From Candidozyma auris (Eukaryota > Ascomycota > Pichiomycetes > Serinales > Metschnikowiaceae), in contig NC_072812.1 in NCBI RefSeq assembly GCF_003013715.1, positions 2,790,001-2,854,000 on the forward strand: a stretch of DNA of 64,000 nt, given 5' to 3'. Shown here piece after piece: positions 1 through 9,975 of this stretch. Under the pieces are notes generated by a model. It was not told the DNA's origin. It was given only the letters and a program-made list of their open reading frames with translations, and made no database searches. The position numbers and the translations under genes are program-made. Positions within the stretch are counted from its first letter, which is position 1. Every line of letters begins with the position of its first letter.

Positions 1-20
1 TCTTCCTACTAAGTGGGTCA

Positions 21-419
21 TCAACGCTCTCTTAAGGCCTTGTTTCTCTTTTCCTTCTTTCTCATCCTCTCCACCTTCTTCCTATGCATCTTCTCTGCCA
101 TTTTTTCGTATCTCTCCTTCTCTTCCTTGAGCTCACGTCTTCTCTTAATCTCAGCAATCTTCAGGTTCTTCTCATCCTCCTTCTCCTGCTTGAGCTCTCT
201 CAATCTTGCCTTATACTGTTCCTCTTCAAGTTTTTTCTTTTCACGAAGCTCCCATGTGTTGAGTTTTCTCACTCCAAGGGAGCGCACTCTAAAAGCATCT
301 TTTTTGATCTTGAAATTCTTGCCATTCACACGAGGACCCTCTGTAGGGGCCTTCTCAGCAAGAGGATTTATATATTGCTTTGGAATCTCTTTTAAAGGCT
401 TGTCTGCTGTAGCACTCAT
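21..419 (-). CDS. CGR1: rRNA-processing protein Cgr1
   Basis: Cgr1-family nucleolar protein, needed in yeast for pre-rRNA processing and 60S subunit assembly. It has 132 residues, close to the family's usual ~120. Residues 46-63 hold a conserved block around LGVRKLNTWELREKKK. Everything after about residue 60 is one uninterrupted Lys/Glu/Arg-rich helix, the coiled-coil tail typical of the family. The stop is at 21-23, so the gene is complete although it nearly touches the window edge. It lies head-to-tail about 100 bp downstream of the PEX30-family gene on the same strand. Identification rests on the charged helix plus the conserved block and is fairly secure. Confidence 0.85.
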   Translation of the reverse strand: MSATADKPLKEIPKQYINPLAEKAPTEGPRVNGKNFKIKKDAFRVRSLGVRKLNTWELREKKKLEEEQYKARLRELKQEKEDEKNLKIAEIKRRRELKEEKERYEKMAEKMHRKKVERMRKKEKRNKALRER

Positions 420-519
420 GGGGAAGAATGAAGGTGAAGAGATGAGATAGGGGAGACTTTAGATTATAGGTGCGAACGTGCGAGGCTCATAAATATACAG
501 TATTTGCTGGTACCGCCAA

Positions 520-1728
520 CTAGTAGTCGTTGACAGTGTCTCGCTTGTCTATCAACAAGGTGGCTCTTCTTGTCCATTTTCTCGTACGTGTGTACTTGTT
601 AGACTGGTCTCTGTACACTGGATTGGCCCAGTTGGAGTCGTAGTACACCCACCCGGTCTTGTAGCGGGACTTATTGAACTCCAAGTCCAACTCCCAGCGG
701 TCGTCCATCCATTGCCATTGATATTTGTACAAGTCATGCTCAAATACAGGGAATTCGAAGTCGTCGTCCTGTGGGTCTGGCAGCGGTCTCATCAGGGGCT
801 CGTAGCAGTAGCTGGCTCTTTCGTTGGGCAAGAGAAGTTTGGACCAGCCAAAGCCGAACCAGCGGCGCTCGTTCTCCAAAATGTCAAAGCGGACAGTTTG
901 TCGAAGCTGTGTGGGTGACGCTATCACTTTTTTCAAGATGGTGAAGTCGTTGTTCAGGCTAACCTTGGCTGCATCCGGCACAAGGTCCCCCGTCTGCTCT
1001 TCTTCGACGTCGGTGCCATTCGGGGAATGGACTCTTGATATCGTGCTGTGGCTCTTTTCCTTACCCGCATCTCTTGAAAGGCGAATGTCCAAGCCAGTCA
1101 TGTAGTATGCGATCAAGCGGATGTAGAGGGACCGCCAGAGAAGGTGTCTGATGGCATACGCCCAGGGTGAATGGTACAGAAGGAAAAACAAGCCAAGAAG
1201 CCATGTAAGCAGCACAGGCAGCAAAAACGTGCTCACCACGGTGGCATGGAGCGGTGTGAGTAGGATGGCCAGAAATACGAATTTCACGTAATTCTTCCTA
1301 GTGAAGCGAACGTGGCGTGCCGGGCGGAAAAACACCTCTAGCCTCACGGTGATGTTGTGCAATGTCTGCAAGACCTCGTCGATGGTTGGTTTTTCGCCGT
1401 ACTTGGAGTCGTTGATGATGGTGCTTGTTCTCCACACGACACTCAGAAACAGCACTGCCATCAACAACGGAAGTATCAAGAGCTTCAACGTGTCCCAGTA
1501 GAGTACTAGCACGGAGTAGCCCACAAGAAGCAAAAAGTTCTGGTACGGGTCAGTGTTGGTCCATGTGAGGATCTCCAACAAGTTGTCCATGAGAAGCAAG
1601 TAAGGGAAGATATTCAGTAGCGCCAGAGCCAAGATGGGGTTTTCCACGAGCAAATTTGTCTGGGACGTTGTCTGGAGAAGTTTAGCCTCCAGCGGCTCGA
1701 ACACAGCGTACACCACCTCGTCAGACAT
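520..1728 (-). CDS. Pex30/31/32-family peroxisomal/ER membrane protein with dysferlin domain
   Basis: 402-residue member of the Pex30-Pex31-Pex32 group. In yeast these are ER and peroxisome-contact membrane proteins that shape ER membranes and control peroxisome number and lipid-droplet sites. The N-terminal half is reticulon-like, with hydrophobic hairpins at about residues 30-48, 64-98 and 148-186. The C-terminal quarter from about residue 278 is a dysferlin (DysF) domain, with the telling NERRWFGFGW motif, later Trp-rich blocks (YQWQWMDDRWELD, GWVYYDSNW) and a terminal TRTRKWTRR. Length is nearest to S. cerevisiae Pex32 (~413), but I cannot say which of the three paralogues it matches. A copy of the recurrent promoter element lies about 285 bp upstream (2011-2023). 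Confidence 0.8.
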   Translation of the reverse strand: MSDEVVYAVFEPLEAKLLQTTSQTNLLVENPILALALLNIFPYLLLMDNLLEILTWTNTDPYQNFLLLVGYSVLVLYWDTLKLLILPLLMAVLFLSVVWRTSTIINDSKYGEKPTIDEVLQTLHNITVRLEVFFRPARHVRFTRKNYVKFVFLAILLTPLHATVVSTFLLPVLLTWLLGLFFLLYHSPWAYAIRHLLWRSLYIRLIAYYMTGLDIRLSRDAGKEKSHSTISRVHSPNGTDVEEEQTGDLVPDAAKVSLNNDFTILKKVIASPTQLRQTVRFDILENERRWFGFGWSKLLLPNERASYCYEPLMRPLPDPQDDDFEFPVFEHDLYKYQWQWMDDRWELDLEFNKSRYKTGWVYYDSNWANPVYRDQSNKYTRTRKWTRRATLLIDKRDTVNDY

Positions 1729-2010
1729 TGTGTTGGAGAAGAAGGTGTAGGTGAATAAGTCGCTTGTGGGATTTGCAGTGTGCTACTAGGCACATGAAAA
1801 TGACCGCGGGTGGGGAACAATAGAGAGCGAGAGGATATGAAGGTGATAATCTGAGGAAAATGGAAGATGTGGAGGATTTTTTTTTTTTCAGGATAACGTT
1901 GGAATTGGCGAATTGAAGTTCAAAAATGTTTGTTTTGGCTTTTTGGTGGGTGCAATTTGGTTGGTTTCTTATGGGACTTCAAGTTCAAGAAATTTCTGTC
2001 TTGGGTCGAT

Positions 2011-2023
2011 TTGGCTGCGAAAA
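2011..2023 (-). promoter_or_regulatory. Recurrent promoter element (GCAGCCA core)
   Basis: TTGGCTGCGAAAA on the plus strand, i.e. TTTTCGCAGCCAA. It lies about 285 bp upstream of the PEX30-family start. One of more than ten intergenic copies in the window. Confidence 0.5.
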
Positions 2024-2632
2024 CCACCTAAGCGAGACAGGAACTGAGATAGTCCCGAGAGAACTGTCAGAGGTAGCAATAGTAAAGGAAAAATAAATCA
2101 TAATAAAAGAAAAGAACGAGGCCAATTGACGCATTTCGGTAAGTTCTGAAGGGAGCTGGCCGCTAAAGTAAACTTAAGGGTTGTATATTTCAAAGTATCG
2201 AATTTTTCACCTTCAAGTCATTTTGAAATTGCACTTGCTGTGTTGTTTGTAAAATTGTTGTGGAGGTGTCTGGACAAGCGTCTCGAGATTGGTAATTTAC
2301 TATTGCTCTGTTGCAGATTGGAAGTCCGATAATTCAACACCGGCTTGTATGGACAAGGAAGGCAGTGGCTCCTTAAAGCGTCAATTTGCAACTACTTCCG
2401 AGAGAACTGTAAAGATTGAGGCTGAAGCATATCATTTGAAGTCTGGTTTCCTGCTTTCTCAAGGGTCCAACTAGGCATACACCTTTCCTGGGTGGCCCGA
2501 ATGGGGTTTACATGAGCCCCACGGAGCCCTGGCTCTGTCCAGTCTAAGATACTATCAAGAGGTGAATTTTTCTTTTTACCTTCTTTCTCTCTCTTTAATG
2601 TTTTCTTGTGGGTGTTATACTCTAGTAGCTCA

Positions 2633-2649
2633 TTTTTCGCAGCCATTTT
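2633..2649 (+). promoter_or_regulatory. Recurrent promoter element (GCAGCCA core)
   Basis: TTTTTCGCAGCCATTTT, the fullest single match to the element. It lies in the gene-free stretch between the PEX30-family gene and RCF2, more than 900 bp upstream of the PEX30-family start, so its target is unclear. Confidence 0.45.
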
Positions 2650-3158
2650 GAATACGGTATGGCTTCAGATGGAGCCGAGAAGATGGCCTAGAGGAGCATT
2701 CCAGGCATTTGTTACTCTTATAAAGACACTCACGTCGGGGTTGCTATGATTAAATGAAGCAAGGCTTCAGTCTTTTGCCACTGAGGTCATGAAATTTTGA
2801 GGAAAGTTGATGGTGGTGAGTTGATGTCAGTCCACAAAAGATCGAGACGGAAAGATTAGATCTAGGGCGATTTTTGTGAGCTGTTGCTTGCCTTCAATTC
2901 ATGAAGTGAGCAGAAGCAACATCCAAAGCAAGAATTTTCTCGACTTTGTGGGGCAATCGGTCCAGTATCGTCTTCACCTTATTGCCTGACATTGTACTTG
3001 CTACCACCCCACTGCGTTCTACAGTTTCATTATCATAAATAGTTAAATTAAATAGTCATCTTCACGATCTAACTCAATCTATTCAGGTAGTTTCGTCGTT
3101 ATACTCTCGCTGGCTGCTGCGCAGCTCTCACGATTTCAAATTACAAGATGGCGGCACC

Positions 3159-3905
3159 TCACAAGCTCTCCTTGGCGGTCTCCTTGAGAAGCTCCTTTTT
3201 CTCCTCGGACTTCTTCTCGAAAGTCTTCTTCTCGTGGGCGGCCTGGCCCTCCAGTGGCTTTGCAGACTCGTGCTCCTTCTGCTTCTGTTGCTGCTGCGCA
3301 AGCCTCTGTTGCTCTCTCTTGTGGCTCTCTTGCTCGTCCAAGAACTTCTTCCACTCTGGCACTGGAGGTGGCTGCTTCTTCTTTAACTCCTGCTCGTGCA
3401 TCGACAAAAGAACCGTTCCCAATAACAATACCACGGTGATGGCCTGGGCGTAAACTCTGGCCTGGACAGCCTTCTGGGTGGTGGTCATGTACTTGTCCTT
3501 GTTGACGATGTGCCACGAGCCCCAAAGCGAGAGCGCCCATGCACTGATGATGATCTTGTACTTATTCTCGTTCACTCTGGTGAAAATCTTGTCTGCAAGC
3601 GACAACTTGTTCCACTGCTCTAATTTTTGAGCTTCCTGCTGGTTGAGGTAGTCTGACTGGTGCATCTGTCTGTCGAAGTTGACGGAACCTTCATCGGCAA
3701 AGAAAGCACCAATGGTAACGGTAGGCATCACCCACAAGGCGGTTTTTAACGACGCGTTGAACGACTTGTATCTGAGGGGCTGTCTTCTCTTGATGAACGC
3801 AACAAGGCCAGCAGAAACACCGAGCCCGACGGCGGTACCAATGGCTCCTTCACGAAGCACGGCGTTCCAGTGGGCATTTCTCTCTTCGTCGTCGAGGATC
3901 TTCAT
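3159..3905 (-). CDS. RCF2: Respiratory supercomplex factor 2 (HIG1 domain)
   Basis: Rcf2, an inner mitochondrial membrane protein that associates with the cytochrome bc1-cytochrome oxidase supercomplex and modulates complex IV. From the chosen start (MKILDDEERNAHW) it has 248 residues, against ~224 in S. cerevisiae. An N-terminal hydrophobic hairpin (about residues 20-60) is followed by a C-terminal HIG1-type pair of membrane segments around VNENKYKIIISAWALSLWG and the QARVYAQAITVVLLLGTVLL segment. A long Lys/Glu/Gln-rich soluble tail ends the protein. An upstream in-frame ATG at 3936-3938 would add 11 residues (MKSNSTQKEEK). I chose the second because the family start is close to the DEERNAHW block. 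Confidence 0.85.
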   Translation of the reverse strand: MKILDDEERNAHWNAVLREGAIGTAVGLGVSAGLVAFIKRRQPLRYKSFNASLKTALWVMPTVTIGAFFADEGSVNFDRQMHQSDYLNQQEAQKLEQWNKLSLADKIFTRVNENKYKIIISAWALSLWGSWHIVNKDKYMTTTQKAVQARVYAQAITVVLLLGTVLLSMHEQELKKKQPPPVPEWKKFLDEQESHKREQQRLAQQQQKQKEHESAKPLEGQAAHEKKTFEKKSEEKKELLKETAKESL

Positions 3906-4536
3906 TTTTTCTTCTTTTTGTGTGGAGTTAGATTTCAATGAGAGTGTTGAAGCTCTGGAAAACTACCGCCTTATAAATTGGGCAAGGTTGCGTAAAGCCG
4001 AAATCACCCGATGATGCATGAGAGAAAAAGAAAACCCTCGCAACAAAAGGTCAGGCTGAACAAGCATGCGGCAGGGCAATGCACAAAAAAAAGGCTCAAA
4101 AAAAAACGGCTCGGATACTGAGCAAAAAGTCTCAATTCGCGCCAGCAGCAAAAGCCAGCCCTAGACGGCCCTGAGATTCCTCCAGATGGCTCCGCAGCAG
4201 CCAGCTGACTCAGCGACTTTGGGAGAGGGATTCTTGCGGTACCATAAATTCAATCAAAGAAGCAACTTGCCATCACATGATCAATGCTTAGAAGAACTTC
4301 CGTCTGTGCATTTTGACATCCCTGACATCCTTATCGATAGTTGCTATCTTTTCTTCACGTTTTCTGTTTTTTCTCATTCTTTTTTCCTTTTCTTCAGGGT
4401 CTGGGAGCCTTCGCAAAATTTCCTCTTCCTGACTCAACCTTGTTCTCACGCCATTTCCTGCGCGAAAAGATCCTTCCTCACGGCTGCAAACGGGTACTCG
4501 TATATCAACTTGAAGCACCAATCACACCCCCTTTTT
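3906..4536. other. RCF2 promoter region and SCAP-like gene 3' flank
   Basis: About 630 bp between the RCF2 start and the stop of the SCAP-like gene, both on the minus strand. Contains A-rich runs at 4087-4112. No RNA gene or repeat seen. Confidence 0.4.
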
Positions 4537-7500
4537 CTAGTATTCAGGCTCTTTTTTCTTCCGTCTTTCAAGCATACGGCGCCGTTTATTGATGAACAAC
4601 AACTCGTTTCGGTTCACCGCGGCATCCAGCGGCTGCAAGATCGGCTTGAGCGAGCTGGTGCTGCCCTTGTAGTATAAGTCGCTTTCGATCAACTTGCGTC
4701 CTCCCAAGTAGAGAATCTTAATCTTGCGTCCAAATGCAATTGCAACGGCCTTGTATCCGTATTTTGCGATCACATTGGGCCGGACGCATGCAAACTCGGC
4801 CTCGTCCTCGTCTTCTCCGAACGGAATTTTGTACTCGAGAAGCTGTCCGTTCAGCACCGTGACCACAAACCCTTGCCAAAGATCGTTGAGTTTCGGCTTC
4901 TCAGGAGCACTGGGAACCTTGCTTTTGCGCTTCCTCAACAGCAGAAGCTCCTCAGACTTGCGGTCCACTATCTCCTCTCTCACCTCACTCTCATCAGAGT
5001 TCTTTGCGTCTGCTCGTCTGATGCCCATCACCACATTCATGTCTGTCACCTCCCACTTCTCAATATCGTGGTACCAATACTGTTTCTCAGTGGTGGCGTC
5101 AAAACCAAGACAACGAATCTCTCGAGGGTCTCTTTCCACACGAAGACAGATATTGTTCCTCGACTTCCTGTTCTCTAACAGAAACGTATGTACAATGAGT
5201 GTAGGGTCGTAGAAGTCTTCGTATACCAACGACAACGTCTCAACAGAAGCACAGCCACAGAACTTGCAATGTGTGGGCTCTGAATGGATTACTCTGAATG
5301 ACCCGGGCTTGAAGTGACCAATGAAGAATGTCTTGATGATGATTCCCGTTTGCGTATCCAAGAGCTCTGCCTTTAAGTCTCTCACTCTTACAACCATCCC
5401 GACAAAGTCAATGGTTTCAATGGTGCAATGGTTGATGGGTGCAAATCTCCTCTTGGGTGTAGGAAATTCGGTGGGGCGTGAGTTTGAGAAGTTCTGCTTG
5501 AAGATAGACAGAAAATCCGTATCCATTGAACTGAAGGTTCTTCCCATAGCAGAGGCTGGCGCAGGAAGCACCTGGTTCAGTCTGCTGTTGAACAGAGTCT
5601 TACTGGTTTTCAATCTGGAAAACTTCCACACATTGTTCACCGCCGATGCAATTATGATATCACCATTGACCAAGTCACATATAATACGGTCGCTGACTCT
5701 AGAGGTGGTTAACTGTTTTGCTGTGGTCACACGAAGATTTTCAGAAACAAGGTCTTTGCCGTAAACATCCTCAAACATGGTATAGTGTCTAACTTTGCGG
5801 TCTGTACAACTGACAGTGATCATATGGCCCTTCTCGAAGACCATTACAAACTCGTCTCTGTTGAGTGATTGCTCAAAGTCTTTTACCTTATTCTCAGTTG
5901 CATTGTCTTCATGAATGGGAAGTGGCGGCGGTGGGTAGTTTCCTGTGATCGTTGATGAGGAGGCCGTGGAGCTGACACTGGACCTTCTGCCATCAGAGCC
6001 ACTCCTCCTTTTCATGAGAAGTCTTCTTGCAAGAAAGCCTGCAATTGTCTTTTTACGGAAAAAAGCCAACATGGGTTTTAACTCCTTGGTCGAGAGTCCC
6101 GTTTCTTTTACCAAGTTGATCTCCCAGATGAAGGAAAGAGACTCACGCTCAAAACACTTGATGACAGAATGACGATAATTGACGAGAACGATGTAGTTGC
6201 CCTCGTCTGAAATCTCAATGTGATTGACTGGCCAGAACCTAGGGTGAGTCTGTTCCTCGAGCGAATCAATGGTGGTAGATATACTCATGGGCTTCTTCTT
6301 TTCAGCCTCGCTCAAAGGCGACCAAACTAAGACGTTTCTATCGAGATCAGCGGACACCAAAAACGATGACTTCGAATTAGTTGCTATTTTGATGACATCA
6401 ATGTTATGTCCCTTATTGAGAGTGATGCACTCAAAGTATTTCGTTTGTTCCTGCTTAGCGAGCTCTGTATACTCCAACAGAGAAGATGCTTCTAGCGTTG
6501 CTGTTGGGTCGATTTCTTTGCGCTGTCTTTGTGAGTATGTAAGCGTGAAAGTCAATTCCGAGACGGCAACTATGAATAGTATTGTTGCGCCAACTTCCAA
6601 GTAAAATAACCAATCGTAGGAGTGTCTGCATTTTGCTTGATGGCCAATGAGGACCACTTTGGCGTCATCTGTGAGTAAATTAAATGGTAGCACGAAAAGT
6701 GTTATGAAAACCTGGCAGAAAAAATTCCAAAAAAAGAAGCTCAATACGTCACCAAGCCAGAAGCGTGAAGAAGACACGGGCGAAAGCTTTAAAATGTGTG
6801 TGCCCACAATATGTCTGAGCGAAGATGGCTTTGGACGGGCCAACGGACCTGTGAGTCCCAATATGAAAGAGGATATGGGGTCAATTTCCCCCATGGTGTC
6901 ATTAGACTCGTTCCATTCTGGGTCGTTAAGATTAGGGTTCTTGCTGAGCAAGTCCGTGAGCTCAACACGGTTAAGATCAATTAATATTATGCCGACTAAA
7001 AATGTCTGCTGAAGAAAATGGTCGATAGCCAATGCAAGCACAATAGCTTCAAGAATCAAGCGGTACTTATCGACTAAAACATGCCATGCAATGCCAGTGA
7101 AAAAGATATGCAAAAGTGCAAAAATAAATCCGAAAATTAGGGAAAGGCCCGATAAATTAAGACATAGAACCACAAATGAGTTCGGGATGGGTGCTATGCT
7201 CGACAGAAACTTGTCCACAAAGCACCATTTGCGTACGAAGCGGGTAAACTTATAGATCAGGTCGGAAGAATTTCGAGCACTATTGTTGATGCCGAGGTAA
7301 AAGCGAATGAGGCGCTTGTGGAGCGTTTCGTGCCCCTCCATGGAGTTGTCACCGGCAAAGTCGTTGATAGTACGGAACAATGTACGAGAACTGAAGAGCA
7401 TCACCGCTAGAACGTATGTGCCTGCGCCGTACGAGCTCACGGGTCCAAACATTGACATCCATTCTTGAAAGCCACCGTAAGAAGACAATATCCGGACGGC

Positions 7501-8319
7501 CGCAGCACTAGCAAGTGTCACCTCCACGAGCCAGCCACAAACAAGTCCGATGTTCGAGCGGATTTTGTGCTGGTTGCAGATGCAGAAGTATACTCTGAAG
7601 ACAAATGCGATGCATAGGGCCATTTGCACAAGCACCACTGTGCGATTGAAGAGCTTTATTGGTAGCAGATCTTCTATCAAAAAGGAAAAGTACTTGAGAA
7701 ACTCGGTAGCGGCGTTGGTAGCGAGTGATGTCTCGAAAAACAGGACCTTTAGTGGCAGCAGCACCTCCAAAGGCGGTAGCAGCGCATTGTGAACAACATA
7801 GAGATTCACAGTTGTAGCGGCAGTAATCAAGTGGTTCTTTTTCAGAAGGCCATCGAAGAACAAGTTGATCAACTCTGGTTTATGCTTATGGTTGAGCGCT
7901 CGAAGCGCCGATTCTTCAAACTGCCGGGCCAGCAGCAGTTTATTGGGCCATGTGGCCAACGGAGACACGACAAAGGATGTTTGATTTTGTGTGTTCTGTG
8001 ACACTAGAGCTTCCTCGAGAGCATGGACCCCTTTGAGGCTATCAAATTTCACCACATTTTCCAGACTGAGCAGAATCTTCGTAAGCAGCCAATTGCCATA
8101 AGAAAGAGCCAGACGAATCGTCTCGGTCGATGCAAAATCAAGCAGTGGCCCGCTGTCGCTTCTCAAGGCTAGCGCCTTGTTCAATGGCCGTATCGTGAGA
8201 TCATGAACAACTCCGTAGGCTAAGATGTATATGCACAAGATGGGCACCAATATAAACAGCTTTGGGTTTTTGAGCACCCAGCCCGTGCCTCTGATCAACC
8301 AGGGGTACACGAGTTTCAT
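4537..8319 (-). CDS. SCAP/Scp1-like sterol-sensing membrane protein with C-terminal WD-type domain
   Basis: 1260-residue polytopic protein with the layout and length of SREBP cleavage-activating protein (SCAP; Scp1 in fission yeast). SCAP is an ER sterol sensor that escorts SREBP to its proteases. A membrane anchor at about 20-40 is followed by a lumenal-size loop to ~225, then a cluster of membrane spans at ~226-446, the sterol-sensing-domain position. That cluster ends in AIDHFLQQTFLVGIILIDLN then RVELTDL, which closely resembles the end of the SCAP/HMG-CoA reductase SSD. Asp433 sits where a conserved SSD aspartate is expected. Two more spans (~525-546, ~570-590) precede a soluble half starting at ~610 with a WD-like repeat (HNIDVIKIA...SADLDRNVLVWSP). 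Weak similarity elsewhere in the propeller is usual for SCAP. The SREBP-type partner is not in this window. Confidence 0.75.
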   Translation of the reverse strand: MKLVYPWLIRGTGWVLKNPKLFILVPILCIYILAYGVVHDLTIRPLNKALALRSDSGPLLDFASTETIRLALSYGNWLLTKILLSLENVVKFDSLKGVHALEEALVSQNTQNQTSFVVSPLATWPNKLLLARQFEESALRALNHKHKPELINLFFDGLLKKNHLITAATTVNLYVVHNALLPPLEVLLPLKVLFFETSLATNAATEFLKYFSFLIEDLLPIKLFNRTVVLVQMALCIAFVFRVYFCICNQHKIRSNIGLVCGWLVEVTLASAAAVRILSSYGGFQEWMSMFGPVSSYGAGTYVLAVMLFSSRTLFRTINDFAGDNSMEGHETLHKRLIRFYLGINNSARNSSDLIYKFTRFVRKWCFVDKFLSSIAPIPNSFVVLCLNLSGLSLIFGFIFALLHIFFTGIAWHVLVDKYRLILEAIVLALAIDHFLQQTFLVGIILIDLNRVELTDLLSKNPNLNDPEWNESNDTMGEIDPISSFILGLTGPLARPKPSSLRHIVGTHILKLSPVSSSRFWLGDVLSFFFWNFFCQVFITLFVLPFNLLTDDAKVVLIGHQAKCRHSYDWLFYLEVGATILFIVAVSELTFTLTYSQRQRKEIDPTATLEASSLLEYTELAKQEQTKYFECITLNKGHNIDVIKIATNSKSSFLVSADLDRNVLVWSPLSEAEKKKPMSISTTIDSLEEQTHPRFWPVNHIEISDEGNYIVLVNYRHSVIKCFERESLSFIWEINLVKETGLSTKELKPMLAFFRKKTIAGFLARRLLMKRRSGSDGRRSSVSSTASSSTITGNYPPPPLPIHEDNATENKVKDFEQSLNRDEFVMVFEKGHMITVSCTDRKVRHYTMFEDVYGKDLVSENLRVTTAKQLTTSRVSDRIICDLVNGDIIIASAVNNVWKFSRLKTSKTLFNSRLNQVLPAPASAMGRTFSSMDTDFLSIFKQNFSNSRPTEFPTPKRRFAPINHCTIETIDFVGMVVRVRDLKAELLDTQTGIIIKTFFIGHFKPGSFRVIHSEPTHCKFCGCASVETLSLVYEDFYDPTLIVHTFLLENRKSRNNICLRVERDPREIRCLGFDATTEKQYWYHDIEKWEVTDMNVVMGIRRADAKNSDESEVREEIVDRKSEELLLLRKRKSKVPSAPEKPKLNDLWQGFVVTVLNGQLLEYKIPFGEDEDEAEFACVRPNVIAKYGYKAVAIAFGRKIKILYLGGRKLIESDLYYKGSTSSLKPILQPLDAAVNRNELLFINKRRRMLERRKKKEPEY

Positions 8320-9975
8320 AGAATGCGTTAAGCTAAAGGTTGTGGGCAGCTGGGCCTCGGGTCGGTGGTAGGTCTTCTTTTTATCTCAGTGCAGAACAAA
8401 GAGTGAGCCCAGAATCAGTCCACTTCTCGGGCTCGGTGCACGCAATTGGCCGGAAGGGCGAAAAGAGAGGAAAAGGAGAAGAAGAGAAGCCAAAGCTCAA
8501 GGAGTTGAACGATAGTCGTTGATTTTTGTGAAGATAAAAGGGATGTTTTCTTTGTGGGTGTGCTGATTGGCTGGGCACTTGTCGTTCTCAGGCAATGCGG
8601 AGGGAGGGTTGCGGAGAGACAAAGGAATTGAGGAAAATGTAGCAATTTGCAGGTTAGGATTTGAAAAGACCAAGAGAGCGATATGATGATAAGGGCGTTG
8701 AGAATGAAAGGCCTTTTTTTTTGTTCGTATGGTGTAGCCGGGGAATTGTCTTGGAGGCAGCCTCAATTTGCAGCCAAAGTGGAGCGTGACACAGGTGGGT
8801 ACCAGCATAGTAAAGAGGAGAGAAATCAGTAGGAAACAGATCAAAGTGAATATTCCCATTTTGTTTCACCAAACATATGATTTCTGTATATTTGTTTTGT
8901 TATAGGAAAAAGCGGTAGCACAGTGCTCTTTTTGTGGGCAGCTTTTCACGAATTCATTAAAATTGCATGAACAGATAGTCCGTATAGAGCGGGAGAAGAA
9001 GGCAACGTTGAGTGCAACTGTCAAAATCTATGATAATGTAACAAACTACAAGACTACCTTAGTGGTTCTTCTTGGTCGTTGTACTTAAATACCGTTATCC
9101 GTGGCTCTACAGCTTCCTAGTGGGGCAAGAGTCTCCGTTTAAAAAAATAAGGAGCGATTCGTCTCAGAAACAGATTCCATTTCATTGATTCAAATGGACC
9201 AAACAAAACACTTTACGTGTTCCACACCTATCTTACTTTGAGAATTGCTTGATTGACTTGAGCCATAACCCTTCGTGAGCTATTCTTCTACCATACAACT
9301 GATTCTGTGGTAGAAACTTGTGAGAAAATTCAAGGTCCATCAGACTCAAGATAAAGTAGATTTTACTTATTTTGTCTGTGGAGAACTGCCGCTTTCCTCT
9401 AATTGCTCCTGGAAACTCACAATCACTGTTCCTTAAACTCTAAAGGTGGCCACGAAGAAAAGCATATAATACTACATACGAGAGGCACATCAATTCTCCA
9501 CATTCACCATCTCTTAAAAATTGTCTATTGTATTCTCCTTAACTTATTTATTTTTCTTTTCTTTTTCTTAATTCTTTCTTCTTATCCTTTCCTATCTTCC
9601 CTTACTTTGCAGCCATTTTGCGATTCGCAGCCACTTTCCACACTTCCTTCCACTTTCCACTCTCCACCCCCTCCTCACAAACCAACACATACTCAGCAAA
9701 AATCGAAAATCTCTTCCATGCCACTGAATCGTTCGGATTCTTAACTTCTTTTCAAACCCAACCGACTTAACTCACCCAATTCGTCTCCATAAAGCTACCT
9801 TGCTGATGTCTCTTCACATCCTTACACCAGCCTACACCTAGGGTTTTCACAAGTCCATATAGTGGAACTACAAACATACGACTTCTTGGAGGCACTTAAA
9901 GAAAACCTCCACTTTGTGCTGACCCTTCCCCTAAGAAAGACAACCTATCCTCCCTTGCTGTCTTTCTCCTAGAGT
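8320..9975. other. Divergent promoter region, SCAP-like gene / SGF73
   Basis: 1.65 kb between two divergently transcribed genes. Copies of the recurrent element lie at 9606-9637 on the SGF73 side. A pyrimidine-rich tract (about 9540-9670) precedes SGF73. A 120-codon minus-strand ORF at 8497-8859 begins with a hydrophobic stretch but shows no family resemblance, and I do not call it a gene. Confidence 0.45.
9606..9637 (+). promoter_or_regulatory. Tandem pair of the recurrent promoter element
   Basis: Two copies 17 bp apart: TTTGCAGCCATTTTG (9606-9620) and TTCGCAGCCACTTT (9624-9637). They lie about 340-370 bp upstream of the SGF73 ATG. Confidence 0.5.

Larger units (their letters stand above)
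1729..3158. other. Gene-free region upstream of the PEX30-family gene
   Basis: About 1.4 kb between the PEX30-family start and the RCF2 stop. It holds the promoter of the former. Two copies of the recurrent GCAGCCA element (2011-2023 and 2633-2649) are the only clear sites. Short ORFs such as the one ending in the element itself at 2392-2646 have no protein-like composition. No RNA gene recognised. Confidence 0.5.

Noticed and set aside
2392..2646. 84-codon minus-strand ORF whose ATG lies in the GCAGCCA element
   Set aside because: The MAAK start is just the promoter element read backwards; composition is not protein-like.
8497..8859. 120-codon minus-strand ORF with a hydrophobic start upstream of SGF73
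   Set aside because: Looks signal-peptide-like for ~20 residues, then no protein-like pattern or family; not enough to call a gene.
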